A stretch of DNA of 64,000 nt from Pontibacter cellulosilyticus (GTDB lineage: Bacteria > Bacteroidota > Bacteroidia > Cytophagales > Hymenobacteraceae). This document shows, one piece after another, positions 8,621-17,156 of the stretch; the stretch's first letter is position 1; each line of letters opens with the position of its first letter. The translations under genes and the position numbers were made by a program. Where the stretch lies: positions 62,001 to 126,000 of the forward strand of contig NZ_JACRVF010000001.1 in the NCBI RefSeq assembly GCF_014306105.1, read 5' to 3'. Below the pieces are notes generated by a model. That model saw only the letters and a list, made by a program, of their open reading frames with translations, did no database searches and was not told the DNA's origin.

Positions 8621-9808
8621 TTAGGCCTGGGCCAGTATCTGCGGCTGGTGGTTTATGTGTAACATCTGAATGGCCTTGAGCAATAGCAACTCATCCATGT
8701 GATGTACTTCCACACCTTTGCCAATACTTTGCAGCAGCATAATGGTCAACTGGCCGCCCAAGTGCTCCTGAAACTCTTTTAGCCCATTTAAAATGGACAA
8801 CTGGCTGAATGGCTCGTTCTGGTGCAGCAGTTCTGGGGTAAATAGCTCAAAACCCAATATCCGTAGCACGTTCAGTACATCATTGCATTCTGCCTGAGTT
8901 ATCATACCCTTTAAACAGGAGTAGGTTACATCCAGGGCAATACCGATAGCCACTGCTTCGCCGTGGCGCAGATTATAGTTGCTCAGTTGCTCAAGTTTAT
9001 GCGCTGACCAATGGCCAAAATCCAGGGGACGCGAAGAGCCGGTTTCAAATGGGTCGGCGCCGCCGATGTGCTGCACGTGCAGTTTGGCACAGCGGTGGAT
9101 GAGCCGTTGCATAGCCTCCATGTCACGGTTTGCCAATTTTACTGCATCCCGTTTTATACTTTGATAGAAGGCAGCATCTTTAATAAGTGCCACTTTGATG
9201 GCTTCTGAAATGCCGCTGCGCCAGTCACGGTCATCAAGGGTTAGCAGAAAGTTGCTGTCATTTATGACGGCTACCGGAGGGGCAAACGTGCCAATAAAGT
9301 TTTTCTTGCCAAACGAGTTGATGCTGTTCTTTACACCTACCCCTGAGTCGTTTTGCGACAGCACAGTGGTTGGGATACGAATATGACGGATGCCCCTGTG
9401 CGCGATGGTGGCTACAAAACCAGCTAAGTCAAGCACAGCGCCTCCGCCGATGGCAAGCAAATAGGAATGCCTGCAAACGCCAAACTCGTTTACCGCCTGC
9501 AAGATCTGCTGTAGGTAAACCGGGTTGTTCTTCGATTCCTCTCCTCCCGGTATCAACAATGGCTCTGCCACCAGGTTTATACTTTCAGTGTTGCTTAAAG
9601 CAAAATCCCGGATCTGCTGTAGCAGGTCCGGGTGCGTATTTGCCACGCCACTATCCAGCACTACCAGCAGCTTTGCAGGTGTGCCAGCTGCATGGCTTTG
9701 CTTTAAAATATCAGTTAGTAAGGTGTTATCGGTAGCAAAAAGGCTTTGTGTAAAGTACACCCCATACCTGAATTTTACTGTAAACTCTTGTTCTATCGTC
9801 TGGTTCAT
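8621..9808 (-). CDS. eboD: EboD: 3-dehydroquinate synthase-like cyclase
   Basis: This is a 395-residue sugar-phosphate cyclase of the dehydroquinate synthase superfamily, NAD- and metal-dependent in that family. It shows the NAD-binding GGEESKNN and AIGGGAVLDLAGF motifs, TTVLSQNDSGVGVKNSIN, the substrate-binding FGKKNFIGTF, and the metal region LDFGHWSAHKLE followed by LRHGEAVAIG. In housekeeping AroB the metal His region reads HTFGH. Here it is HWSAH, as expected for the separate EboD branch, so the substrate is probably not that of the shikimate pathway. The frame is open to 9892, but the Met at 9808 (MNQTIEQEF) gives the normal length and was chosen. It is the fourth gene of the cluster. 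Confidence 0.92.
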   Translation of the reverse strand: MNQTIEQEFTVKFRYGVYFTQSLFATDNTLLTDILKQSHAAGTPAKLLVVLDSGVANTHPDLLQQIRDFALSNTESINLVAEPLLIPGGEESKNNPVYLQQILQAVNEFGVCRHSYLLAIGGGAVLDLAGFVATIAHRGIRHIRIPTTVLSQNDSGVGVKNSINSFGKKNFIGTFAPPVAVINDSNFLLTLDDRDWRSGISEAIKVALIKDAAFYQSIKRDAVKLANRDMEAMQRLIHRCAKLHVQHIGGADPFETGSSRPLDFGHWSAHKLEQLSNYNLRHGEAVAIGIALDVTYSCLKGMITQAECNDVLNVLRILGFELFTPELLHQNEPFSQLSILNGLKEFQEHLGGQLTIMLLQSIGKGVEVHHMDELLLLKAIQMLHINHQPQILAQA

Positions 9809-9916
9809 GTTCAGGGTGTTAGTTAAGCTATTGTAAGTGGCATTGTAAGCTAGTGTTGTATATAATAACTGATCTTGCGGAAAATGAAGCAAGATGCTTT
9901 AAAAAGGTATTTCATT

Positions 9917-10825
9917 TTATGTTACGCTAAAATTCCGTGCGATGTATAAAGAAACAGGTAAAAGTAAGAGCACGATCAGGCCGTATTGCCAACCAGCAAA
10001 ACCGGCTGCTATACTAGCGTTCATCACGATCAGAGAAAGTATACCGGCTTTTACGGCTTTCATAATCAGTTGAGGCTCTTTGGCAGGCATGGCCCGCACC
10101 AGTGGAGGGAATATTAAGTATGCGAAGAGTAATAGGAACGGAATGCTATATATCAGGTTAAATTGAGGGAGTACAGCTAAACTGCAGATGCCTGCAAATA
10201 CAAGCAGGTACATGAGCAGAGCACCTTTCAGGGCTGCTGTATTGCCTCCGTGTACTTCGCCGCGGCTCACCATGGTAATAGCAGCGATGTATACTATAGG
10301 AATAAAGGCGATAAACCACAGGTTCTCTACCATGGCAGGTATGGCGCTAACGCCCAGCAACAGGTTGCCGCCACGGCAGGCACCCATGTTCACAGGGCCT
10401 AAAAGCTTATTATGTTTGCCTTTCCAGTCGTAGAGCAGGGCGAGCAGGGCAACAGTCAGCGCAATGGCGGCACTTACAACAGAAACCTGCCAGGCAGCCA
10501 GTATGCCTCCAGCCAAAAGTATAGCCCCCAGTAAACTTGCTCCAGTTATACTTGCTTTTCCACTTGGTATGGGTCTTTCAGGTCGCTCTATTCGGTCCAG
10601 TTCGGCATCAAACACATCGTTAAACACCACACCGCCGCCATAAAGGCCTATGGTTGCCAGCACCAACCAGCCTAGCGGCTGCAGGTATTCCGGCATAAAG
10701 CCATTGTCCCATAAGGTAATAGAGTATAATGCACCGGACGCGGCAAAACCCATCATAATGTCTGCAATGGCTGTTACAATGTTTGCCGGGCGCATCAGCC
10801 TCAGGTAAGCTCCTATTGCTGCCAT
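9917..10825 (-). CDS. eboC: EboC: UbiA-like prenyltransferase, membrane protein
   Basis: This is a 302-residue polytopic membrane protein of the UbiA prenyltransferase superfamily. The first Mg-prenyl-diphosphate motif is present as FNDVFDAELDRIERPERPIP near residue 70, and the second Asp-containing loop is LYDWKGKHNKLLGPVNMG near 135. Eight to nine hydrophobic helices can be traced. UbiA enzymes transfer prenyl groups to aromatic or other acceptors inside the membrane. The ebo version is the only integral membrane protein of the cluster and so the natural place for a lipid-linked or membrane step. The acceptor is unknown. The start lies 3 bp after the stop of eboB, indicating one transcript. 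Confidence 0.93.
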   Translation of the reverse strand: MAAIGAYLRLMRPANIVTAIADIMMGFAASGALYSITLWDNGFMPEYLQPLGWLVLATIGLYGGGVVFNDVFDAELDRIERPERPIPSGKASITGASLLGAILLAGGILAAWQVSVVSAAIALTVALLALLYDWKGKHNKLLGPVNMGACRGGNLLLGVSAIPAMVENLWFIAFIPIVYIAAITMVSRGEVHGGNTAALKGALLMYLLVFAGICSLAVLPQFNLIYSIPFLLLFAYLIFPPLVRAMPAKEPQLIMKAVKAGILSLIVMNASIAAGFAGWQYGLIVLLLLPVSLYIARNFSVT

Positions 10826-10828
10826 GCT

Positions 10829-11770
10829 TTAACGTACGATGTTCGACTCCAGCATGTCGCCGGATTTAATCTCGCCCACAACCGGTGTCTGGCCGCCACG
10901 CAGTACGGAGTTATCAGAGAATTTTTCGCGTTGGTCTACTGTGGAAGGTGTCAGCCAATCCGACTCGTGCATCTGACCGCTCTTGCCAAACGAATCCAAG
11001 GCATTCTGGTAGCATACTTTGCGCACATCTTCTATACTTATGCCTTTCTCCAGCATGAGCGAGGCAGTTTTAGGCACTGATAACGGATCGGACACGCCCC
11101 AATCGGCAGAGCTGTTCACGATAATGCGCTCAGAACCATACTGCTTCACAATCTCTACCATCCGTTCGTTGCCCATCTTAGAGTTCGGGTAGATGGTGAA
11201 GGCAGCCCAGAAGCCACGGTCCAGCACATCTTTCACGGTTTCTTCGTTGTTATGGTCAATCACCACCATGTCCGGCGCAATACCATGCTCCAGGCATACT
11301 TCCATACTTTTGATAGTGCCGGCCTTCTTGTCGCGATGCGGAGTATGCACCTGCACGGGTAAACCAACCTCTTTAGCCAGGTCCAGCTGTGCCCGGAAAA
11401 ATTTATCCTCGGCAGGCGTCTGGTCGTCGTAGCCGATTTCACCTACACCTACAACACCTTCTTTGCATACAAAAAGCGGCAGCAACTCCATTACCTGCTC
11501 GGCAAGCGCCTCGTTATTTGCTTCCTTGGAGTTTAGGCCGATGGTGCAGTAGTGCTTAATGCCAAACTGGCTTGCCCTGAAACGCTCCCATCCAACCAGG
11601 CTGCTGAAGTAATCTTTAAAGGAGCCAACCTCCGTGCGGGGCTGCCCTAGCCAGAAAGCAGGTTCTATGATCGCCACAATGCCGGCCTGGCGCATGCGCT
11701 GGTAGTCATCTGTGGTCCGGGAGGTCATGTGAATATGCGGATCGATCAGCATAAGGTTGGGAGTATTCAT
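10829..11770 (-). CDS. eboB: EboB: TatD-family metal-dependent hydrolase
   Basis: This 313-residue protein is an amidohydrolase-superfamily TIM barrel of the TatD type. The HxH metal motif occurs at LIDPHIHMTSR (about residues 9-19). Later metal positions fit GVGEIGYDDQTPAE (Glu), PVQVHTPHRDK (His), VVIDHNNEE (His) and SSADWGVSDP (Asp), so a two-metal active site seems intact. General TatD proteins are nucleases or hydrolases, and this ebo branch has no defined substrate. It is the second gene of the cluster, 51 bp downstream of eboA and 3 bp upstream of eboC. Confidence 0.92.
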   Translation of the reverse strand: MNTPNLMLIDPHIHMTSRTTDDYQRMRQAGIVAIIEPAFWLGQPRTEVGSFKDYFSSLVGWERFRASQFGIKHYCTIGLNSKEANNEALAEQVMELLPLFVCKEGVVGVGEIGYDDQTPAEDKFFRAQLDLAKEVGLPVQVHTPHRDKKAGTIKSMEVCLEHGIAPDMVVIDHNNEETVKDVLDRGFWAAFTIYPNSKMGNERMVEIVKQYGSERIIVNSSADWGVSDPLSVPKTASLMLEKGISIEDVRKVCYQNALDSFGKSGQMHESDWLTPSTVDQREKFSDNSVLRGGQTPVVGEIKSGDMLESNIVR

Positions 11771-11821
11771 AAGGCTAAAGGTTGTGAGTGTAAAGATTGG
11801 TTATGTGTATTGTTGGTTTGG

Positions 11822-12745
11822 TTAGTTCAGTGCTAAATGTCTGTTCCCGATCAGGTCCCAGGTAAGTTCGCCGCGTGTTACACGCTCTTTTAAAGCAGCG
11901 TGCTCATTTAGCAGTTCTTTTGCAGGAGCATATTGGCTCTGTGAGCAGGCAAGTGCTGCTGCCTGCTGCTCCAGCTCATTAGGCTGTTCAAAAAGCTTTT
12001 TAATGTCGGGCAGCAGGTTTGCATCCAGGTAGGGGCCAACAGAGCGCCATAGTTCCGGCGACACAGTACGGCCAGCAGCCCAACGCTCATGTGCATAATC
12101 AGAGAGCATGCGCGCCAGCTTTGGGTTTACACGCTTCTCAATGCCATAGATTCTATAAATAGGCTTGCCTACAAACAGGGTCTTCAGCACCATCTGGTTC
12201 CAGGCATCCTCTTCCATATAGTCGGCGGCATAAGGGTTGTCTAAAGCCACAGCTTCGAACACATCACCCATATTAGTGCGCACGCCTTCTGCTGCTCTTT
12301 TCTTAAAGCTTTCGGGGTGCGGCAAAAGAGGGAGGGCCGCATAAAGTGCTACCAGTTCACCCATGTCGGCTGTGTTAAACAGCTGCTCTATGGTTGCCAG
12401 AAAATCATCCGGGTTTTGGTGTGGAAACGAAAGTAGCAGAATTGTGCGTGCGGCTTGTGCGACTGACCAGTGTGATGGATTGAATCCTGTTCTGATGGTA
12501 TTGGCTGTTTCAAGATTCTGCGCTGTGAGCGCTAACTTATCTTTACCCACAAATCGTGGAGCGGCACTGAAGGCCAGGTACAGGTCTTTAGGCTGCGCTG
12601 TTTCGGAAGAGAGCATTGCCGTCTTCTCAGAGAGCCATTGCTGTGCCTGCGGAGTTACATGTTTTTCTACCAAGCTCTTCAGAAAAGAAGAAGCTTCATA
12701 AATATCTGCCTGATACAAAACGGGTGAAGTTTTGGTTTTACTCAT
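11822..12745 (-). CDS. eboA: EboA domain-containing protein
   Basis: This is the first gene of the ebo cluster: a 307-residue, mostly helical, soluble protein with no signal peptide. Recognisable EboA features are the N-terminal LKSLVEKHVTPQAQQWLSEK, the AFSAAPRFVGKDKLALT segment and a C-terminal repeat-like helical region ending GELTWDLIGNRHLALN. EboA has no known catalytic activity and no catalytic motif was recognised. Because it is the most upstream gene, the cluster promoter should lie in the 12746-13000 region, though no clear TTTG/TAnnTTTG pair could be found there. Identification rests on the domain pattern and on the conserved order eboA to eboF. Confidence 0.88.
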   Translation of the reverse strand: MSKTKTSPVLYQADIYEASSFLKSLVEKHVTPQAQQWLSEKTAMLSSETAQPKDLYLAFSAAPRFVGKDKLALTAQNLETANTIRTGFNPSHWSVAQAARTILLLSFPHQNPDDFLATIEQLFNTADMGELVALYAALPLLPHPESFKKRAAEGVRTNMGDVFEAVALDNPYAADYMEEDAWNQMVLKTLFVGKPIYRIYGIEKRVNPKLARMLSDYAHERWAAGRTVSPELWRSVGPYLDANLLPDIKKLFEQPNELEQQAAALACSQSQYAPAKELLNEHAALKERVTRGELTWDLIGNRHLALN

Positions 12746-13257
12746 TTGTTCCGGTTTTATACTCAGCTTTGGCTAAACGGAAATGCACGGCAGCAACTGA
12801 TCTTTGCCAAGCTAACAGCGTTTTAAGCTGTAAACTGCAAATAAGAAGTGTTCTGATGTGTAGATGTTTGGCCTAAAGTTGAATACTATATAGCAATCCA
12901 AAAATTGCTGTTAGACTTATACGAAAAGGTTATCTGAAAGTTGGCTGAGAATTGCACTGTTTGGAAAGGGTTTTCAGTATTTCAGACTAGAAATATTATA
13001 CTTGTTATAAACGTAATGCGCTGATTTTATACTTGTTGTGAAAACATTGAAAAGGCCGTTTAAACTAATTTTAGCCACAAAAAAAAATATTCAATCCGTC
13101 TCTAAATATCTTCAGAATATTATTGGACAACATTTATCTAGTATTAACCCTAAAATTTTAACCGTTTACTCAGAAATACGTACAGTAAGAGATTTTTTAA
13201 TTATTGAATTGAACTATGCGGGACTTTTCAACGTGTTAAAGTAGTAAATTGGTACAG
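12746..13257. other. Intergenic region upstream of the ebo cluster; likely regulatory
   Basis: This 512-bp AT-rich gap separates the divergent eboA (minus) and a small plus-strand gene. It should contain the ebo promoter, but no good Bacteroidota -33/-7 pair was found on the minus strand. It holds two TTATACTT words near 12992 and 13026. A 68-codon GTG-start frame (13038-13244, plus) ends 13 bp before the next ATG. It is lysine- and asparagine-rich with no recognisable domain and is probably not a gene. Confidence 0.5.
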
Positions 13258-13527
13258 ATGAAAGAATTAGATAGACTTAAAGAAGGATTAGGCGAAAGCC
13301 ATGTATTGCTTTACAAAAACGAAGACAGAGGTTTGAAATGCTCTTTTGTAAAAGAGGGATTAGTGGTCGATTCGTTTGTGATTGAAGATGATGTGTTGGC
13401 TAAAGCATTGGCCGAGAAAGGCCTTAATGGCGTGGTAGAAGGAAGTAACTTCCAGATGCTGCGCAATAATTATGATTGGTTTTCGCTAAGCGTAAAAACG
13501 AAAAAACTATATGAGGAACTGAAGTAG
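13258..13527 (+). CDS. Hypothetical protein, 89 residues
   Basis: This small acidic soluble protein was not recognised. The frame can be extended to a TTG at 13249, but ATG at 13258 (MKELDRLKEGLGES) is the more natural start. There is no signal peptide or membrane segment. The sequence reads as alternating strands and helices (HVLLYKNEDRGLKCSF, VVDSFVIEDDVLAKALA, NYDWFSLSVKTKKLYEEL). A strong rho-independent terminator starts 28 bp after the stop, which supports real expression as a single-gene unit. No function is offered. Confidence 0.6.
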   Translation: MKELDRLKEGLGESHVLLYKNEDRGLKCSFVKEGLVVDSFVIEDDVLAKALAEKGLNGVVEGSNFQMLRNNYDWFSLSVKTKKLYEELK

Positions 13528-13554
13528 GCATAGCTACTCCTGTTATACATATTT

Positions 13555-13597
13555 AAACCGCTCTTTATCCAGCATAGGATAGAGAGCGGTTTTTTTC
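13555..13597 (+). terminator. Rho-independent terminator
   Basis: A 10-bp stem AAACCGCTCT / AGAGCGGTTT with a loop of about 14 nt is followed by a run of T (13591-13597). It sits 28 bp after the stop of the small gene ending at 13527. Confidence 0.85.
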
Positions 13598-13852
13598 TTT
13601 TCGGGCTGCTAGTCTTATACTTTATACTTCATCCTATGAAAGCAGAAATTGTTAGTTTTGTGTATCTCCATTGGGTCGTAAACGAAGCATTTACTTAAAT
13701 ACCAGCCTATTCTGTATCAGTTTAAGTATAAATGGCGTAGCCTTGTAGAGCAAGAAGAAAAATAATTTCTATTAAGGGTAGAACAGTTTAATACGTGTGT
13801 GCTACATTTCGCTGGTAGTGAAAAGTTGGCACAGTACATCAGGTAAAACAAT
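13598..13852. other. Intergenic region upstream of the glucan phosphorylase-like gene
   Basis: This 255-bp non-coding gap carries two adjacent TTATACTT words at about 13615 and 13621 and an AAGTATAA word near 13725. A TAGTTTTG at 13653-13660 fits the Bacteroidota -7 consensus, but no TTTG lies at the right distance upstream, so a promoter is only possible. No open frame or RNA gene was seen. Confidence 0.4.
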
Positions 13853-15505
13853 ATGACGCAGTATAACCGGTGGTCGCACCCACACGACATTGATAAACGA
13901 TACACAAAACGCGTAGCCTACTTTAGTATGGAGTTTGCCATACATCAGGCGCTAAAAACATACTCTGGCGGACTTGGCTTTTTGGCCGGCTCGCACATGC
14001 GCAGTGCCTTCGACCTGCGCCAGGACATGATCGGGATTGGTATGCTTTGGAAGTATGGCTATTACGATCAGGAGCGCAGCGAAGACCAGACTATGCGCGT
14101 GCTGTTCCAGAAGAAGTACTACAATTTTCTCGAGTACAGCGGCATTACGGTAGAGGTAGAGGTAAACGACCACCCGGTGCTGGTAAGGGCTATGGTGCTT
14201 AAACCGGAGATCTTCGGTACGGTGCCCATGTACTTTTTAACCACCGATGTGCCGGAGAACGACTACTTGGCCCAGACAATTACCCAAAGACTATACGACC
14301 CGGAGCCTATGGCGCGCATTGCACAGAGCATCGTGTTGGGTATTGGCGGTGCTAAGGTAGTGGAAGCATTGGGCGGAGCAGAGATATACCACATGAACGA
14401 GGGACATGCCCTGCCACTGGCTTTCCACCTGTACAAGCAATACCGTGATGTAGGCGAGGTAAGAAAGCGCATGGTGTTTACCACCCACACCCCCGAAAAA
14501 GCGGGTAACGAGGAGCACGATATCCATTTACTTGACCAAATGGGCTTCTTCAATGGTATTCCTCTGGAGGAGGCTCGTCGTATTACAGGCATGCACGCGC
14601 TTATGTTCAATCATACGCTGGCTGCGCTGCGTTTATCAAAGGTATCAAACGGGGTATCACAGCTGCATGGCGAGGTAGCCCGCACCATGTGGTACGACAA
14701 CGAAGGCGTGTGTGAGATAAAAGCCATTACCAATGCGCAGAATGTGCCTTACTGGATGGACAAAACCATGCAGGATGCCTTGGAGCAGGAGGATGATGCA
14801 ACATTAAAGCGCCGCAAGACCGAAATGAAGAAGCAGTTGTTCGAACTGGTAGCAAACCAGACCGGCAAGCTTTTCAGGCCGGAGGTGCTTACCATTGTCT
14901 GGGCACGGCGCTTTGCTGCCTATAAGCGTGCTGACCTGCTGCTGCGCGATGCGGAGCGTTTCTTCAGGATGGTCAGCAATCCGGATTACCCTGTACAAGT
15001 GATCTGGGCAGGAAAACCCTATCCGTTTGACCATGGCGCAGTGCAAACATTCAATAAGCTGGTAAAGATGTCTCATAAACGAGACAATGTAGCCGTGCTT
15101 ACAGGTTATGAACTACAGCTTTCGCGTTTGTTAAAGCATGGTTCTGATGTGTGGCTTAACACGCCGCGGCGCCCACGCGAGGCATCCGGAACCAGTGGTA
15201 TGACAGCTGCGATGAATGGCTCTGTAAACTTTTCGGTGCAGGACGGCTGGATACCAGAGTTTGCTAACCACGGAGAGAACTGCTTTATCCTGCCTATTGT
15301 AGACGTTACCTTGCCAGATCAGGTACAGGACGATGTGGATTATGAGAACATGATGCGTATACTGGAGCAGGAAATAATACCGACTTACTATAACAAGCCG
15401 GAGCGTTGGCTCGAGGTTGTGAAGCAGAGTATGCGCGATGTAGTACCAGCCTTTAGTGCTGACCGCATGGCACATGAATATTACGAACAGATGTATAACT
15501 ACTAA
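13853..15505 (+). CDS. glgP: Alpha-glucan phosphorylase-like protein (GT35, short TIGR02094-type)
   Basis: This 550-residue protein is related to the short bacterial glycogen/maltodextrin phosphorylases. Family blocks include RVAYFSMEFAIHQALKTYSG, the SGGLGFLAG glycine loop, IYHMNEGHALPLAF, FTTHTPEKAGNEEHD, TIVWARRFAAYKRADLL, VIWAGKPYPFDHGAV and WLNTPRRPREASGTSG. In active phosphorylases the stretch after EASGTSG carries the Lys that binds pyridoxal phosphate (GxKAAMNG). Here it reads GMTAAMNG, with codon ACA for Thr at 15205-15207, so the cofactor lysine seems to be missing. It may be a conserved non-phosphorylase branch or an inactive enzyme. There is no signal peptide. The gene is monocistronic, closed by a strong terminator, and faces pepD tail to tail. 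Confidence 0.85.
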   Translation: MTQYNRWSHPHDIDKRYTKRVAYFSMEFAIHQALKTYSGGLGFLAGSHMRSAFDLRQDMIGIGMLWKYGYYDQERSEDQTMRVLFQKKYYNFLEYSGITVEVEVNDHPVLVRAMVLKPEIFGTVPMYFLTTDVPENDYLAQTITQRLYDPEPMARIAQSIVLGIGGAKVVEALGGAEIYHMNEGHALPLAFHLYKQYRDVGEVRKRMVFTTHTPEKAGNEEHDIHLLDQMGFFNGIPLEEARRITGMHALMFNHTLAALRLSKVSNGVSQLHGEVARTMWYDNEGVCEIKAITNAQNVPYWMDKTMQDALEQEDDATLKRRKTEMKKQLFELVANQTGKLFRPEVLTIVWARRFAAYKRADLLLRDAERFFRMVSNPDYPVQVIWAGKPYPFDHGAVQTFNKLVKMSHKRDNVAVLTGYELQLSRLLKHGSDVWLNTPRRPREASGTSGMTAAMNGSVNFSVQDGWIPEFANHGENCFILPIVDVTLPDQVQDDVDYENMMRILEQEIIPTYYNKPERWLEVVKQSMRDVVPAFSADRMAHEYYEQMYNY

Positions 15506-15518
15506 AGTACAGATAAAG

Positions 15519-15556
15519 AAAAAGGCCGCTCAAGTATAAACTGAGCGGCCTTTTTT
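15519..15556. terminator. Bidirectional rho-independent terminator between glgP-like and pepD genes
   Basis: A perfect stem of about 14 bp (AAAAAGGCCGCTCA / TGAGCGGCCTTTTT) surrounds a 9-nt loop that contains AGTATAAAC. T runs occur on both strands. It lies 13 bp from the plus-strand stop and 11 bp from the minus-strand stop and should serve both convergent genes. Confidence 0.9.
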
Positions 15557-15567
15557 ATGCTTATACC

Positions 15568-17031
15568 TTATGCTTTCTCAGGCGTCTTTGCCAGTGTCTC
15601 CAGCAGAAAATCCCAATACTTCTGAACAGAGCTGATCTGTACTTTCTCGTCAGGGGAGTGGGCTCCGGTAATGTTAGGACCAAAAGAGATCATTTCCATT
15701 TCAGGGTAGTTAGCGCCAAGTATACCGCACTCTAAACCGGCGTGGCAGGCGTTTACATGTGGCTCCTGCTTAAACTTAGAGCGGTACAGATCACTCATTA
15801 CCTTTACAATAGATGCGTCTGGTTTTGGCATCCAGCCAGGATAAGAGCCACTGAACTTTACATCGGCACCAGCCAACTCCAACGCAGATCTGATGGCACG
15901 GGCAAGGTCCATTTTCTCAGAATCCACGGAGCTGCGGGTAAGGCAAAGTATGGTAAACTCACCGTCTTTTACCAATACGCGCGCCACGTTATTGGATGTC
16001 TGCACCAGGTGCTCGATGTCCGGGCTCATGCGGTAAATACCGTTCGGGCAAGTATACAGCACGCGCAGCAATTTGCCATTAAAGTCAGAGGTAGCTACCT
16101 GTGCAGGCGTCTCTATGCTGTCAAGTATAACCTGCAGGTTCGGATCAGTTGTGTTGTGCTCTTTTTTAAGTATAGCTTTCTGCTCCTCTACAAAAGCTTT
16201 AAAATCAGCTTCCTTGTCTGCTGGCACAGCTACTTCTGCAACACTCTCGCGTGGGATAGCATTGCGCAAACCGCCGCCGTCTATGTTTGCTACACGCACA
16301 CCAAATTGCTCCGCTGCCTGCGACAGCACCCGGTTCATCAGTTTATTGGCATTGCCACGGCCCAGGTGTATGTCCATGCCGGAGTGGCCGCCGGTCAGGC
16401 CTTTTATACTTAGCTTATATCCTTTGGCACCAGCCGTAGTTTGTTCCTGCTCATACTTGCCTGTGGCTGTTACGTCCACGCCGCCTGCGCAGCCTATGGT
16501 CAGTTCACGGTCATCTTCTGTATCCAGGTTCAGCATAATGGTAGCATCCAGCAGGCCCCCTTTCAGGCCCATAGCACCGGTCATGCCTGTTTCTTCGTCA
16601 ATGGTAAACAGCGCCTCAATAGGAGGGTGGGCAATATCGTTAGAGGCAAGCAATGTCATAATAGAAGCTACACCCATACCGTTGTCAGCGCCGAGCGTGG
16701 TGCCTTTTGCTCTCACCCAGTCACCGTCCACGTACATGTCAATGCCCTGAGTTTCGAAGTCGAAATCAGTGTCGGCGTTTTTCTGGTGCACCATGTCCAG
16801 GTGGCTTTGGATAGCAACCGTCTGGCGGTTCTCCATGCCTTTGCTGGCTGGCTTTTTAATAATCACGTTGCCCACTTCGTCTACATAGGTCTCCAGGCCA
16901 AGGCCCTCGCCGAATTCTTTGATGAACTGGATTACGCGTTCTTCTTTTTTAGAAGGGCGGGGTACAGCGTTCAGGTCTGCAAAATTGTTCCAGAGCGCTT
17001 TGGGCTCCAGGTTTCTAACTTCTGTGCTCAT
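15568..17031 (-). CDS. pepD: Aminoacyl-histidine dipeptidase (PepD, M20 family)
   Basis: This is a 487-residue cytoplasmic zinc dipeptidase that cleaves Xaa-His dipeptides such as carnosine. M20 metal sites are seen as IQSHLDMVHQK (His and the Asp two residues on), GTTLGADNGMGVA (bridging Asp), FTIDEETGMTGAMGL (catalytic Glu and metal Glu), LNLDTEDD (Asp) and the C-terminal HACHAGLECGIL and ITGAHSPDE (His). The dimerisation domain lies between about 200 and 380 and includes LTGGHSGMDIHLGRGNAN. Length is normal for PepD. The start MSTEVRNLEPKALW is standard. It is a single gene, terminated by the hairpin shared with the convergent upstream gene. Confidence 0.95.
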   Translation of the reverse strand: MSTEVRNLEPKALWNNFADLNAVPRPSKKEERVIQFIKEFGEGLGLETYVDEVGNVIIKKPASKGMENRQTVAIQSHLDMVHQKNADTDFDFETQGIDMYVDGDWVRAKGTTLGADNGMGVASIMTLLASNDIAHPPIEALFTIDEETGMTGAMGLKGGLLDATIMLNLDTEDDRELTIGCAGGVDVTATGKYEQEQTTAGAKGYKLSIKGLTGGHSGMDIHLGRGNANKLMNRVLSQAAEQFGVRVANIDGGGLRNAIPRESVAEVAVPADKEADFKAFVEEQKAILKKEHNTTDPNLQVILDSIETPAQVATSDFNGKLLRVLYTCPNGIYRMSPDIEHLVQTSNNVARVLVKDGEFTILCLTRSSVDSEKMDLARAIRSALELAGADVKFSGSYPGWMPKPDASIVKVMSDLYRSKFKQEPHVNACHAGLECGILGANYPEMEMISFGPNITGAHSPDEKVQISSVQKYWDFLLETLAKTPEKA

Positions 17032-17156
17032 AGTTTGTATGATTTTGCGTGGTATACTTTATACCTGGCGCATCGGTTTTTGCTAATTTAATAAGTTTAC
17101 AGGAGAATGCTGCATAGCTTGTTACAAATGCAGGCTTATACTTCTGATCGTACAGG

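Noticed and set aside
13038-13244. 68-codon GTG-start frame upstream of the small hypothetical gene
   Set aside because: Low-complexity Lys/Asn/Ile-rich sequence in AT-rich DNA, GTG start, no domain, no other support.
13653-13660. TAGTTTTG as the -7 element of a phosphorylase-like gene promoter
   Set aside because: No -33 element at a suitable distance, and the leader would be about 186 nt.
15742-16750. Long plus-strand frames (over 220 codons) opposite pepD
   Set aside because: Shadow frames of a well-conserved M20 peptidase gene; Cys/His/Ser-rich composition typical of antisense reading.
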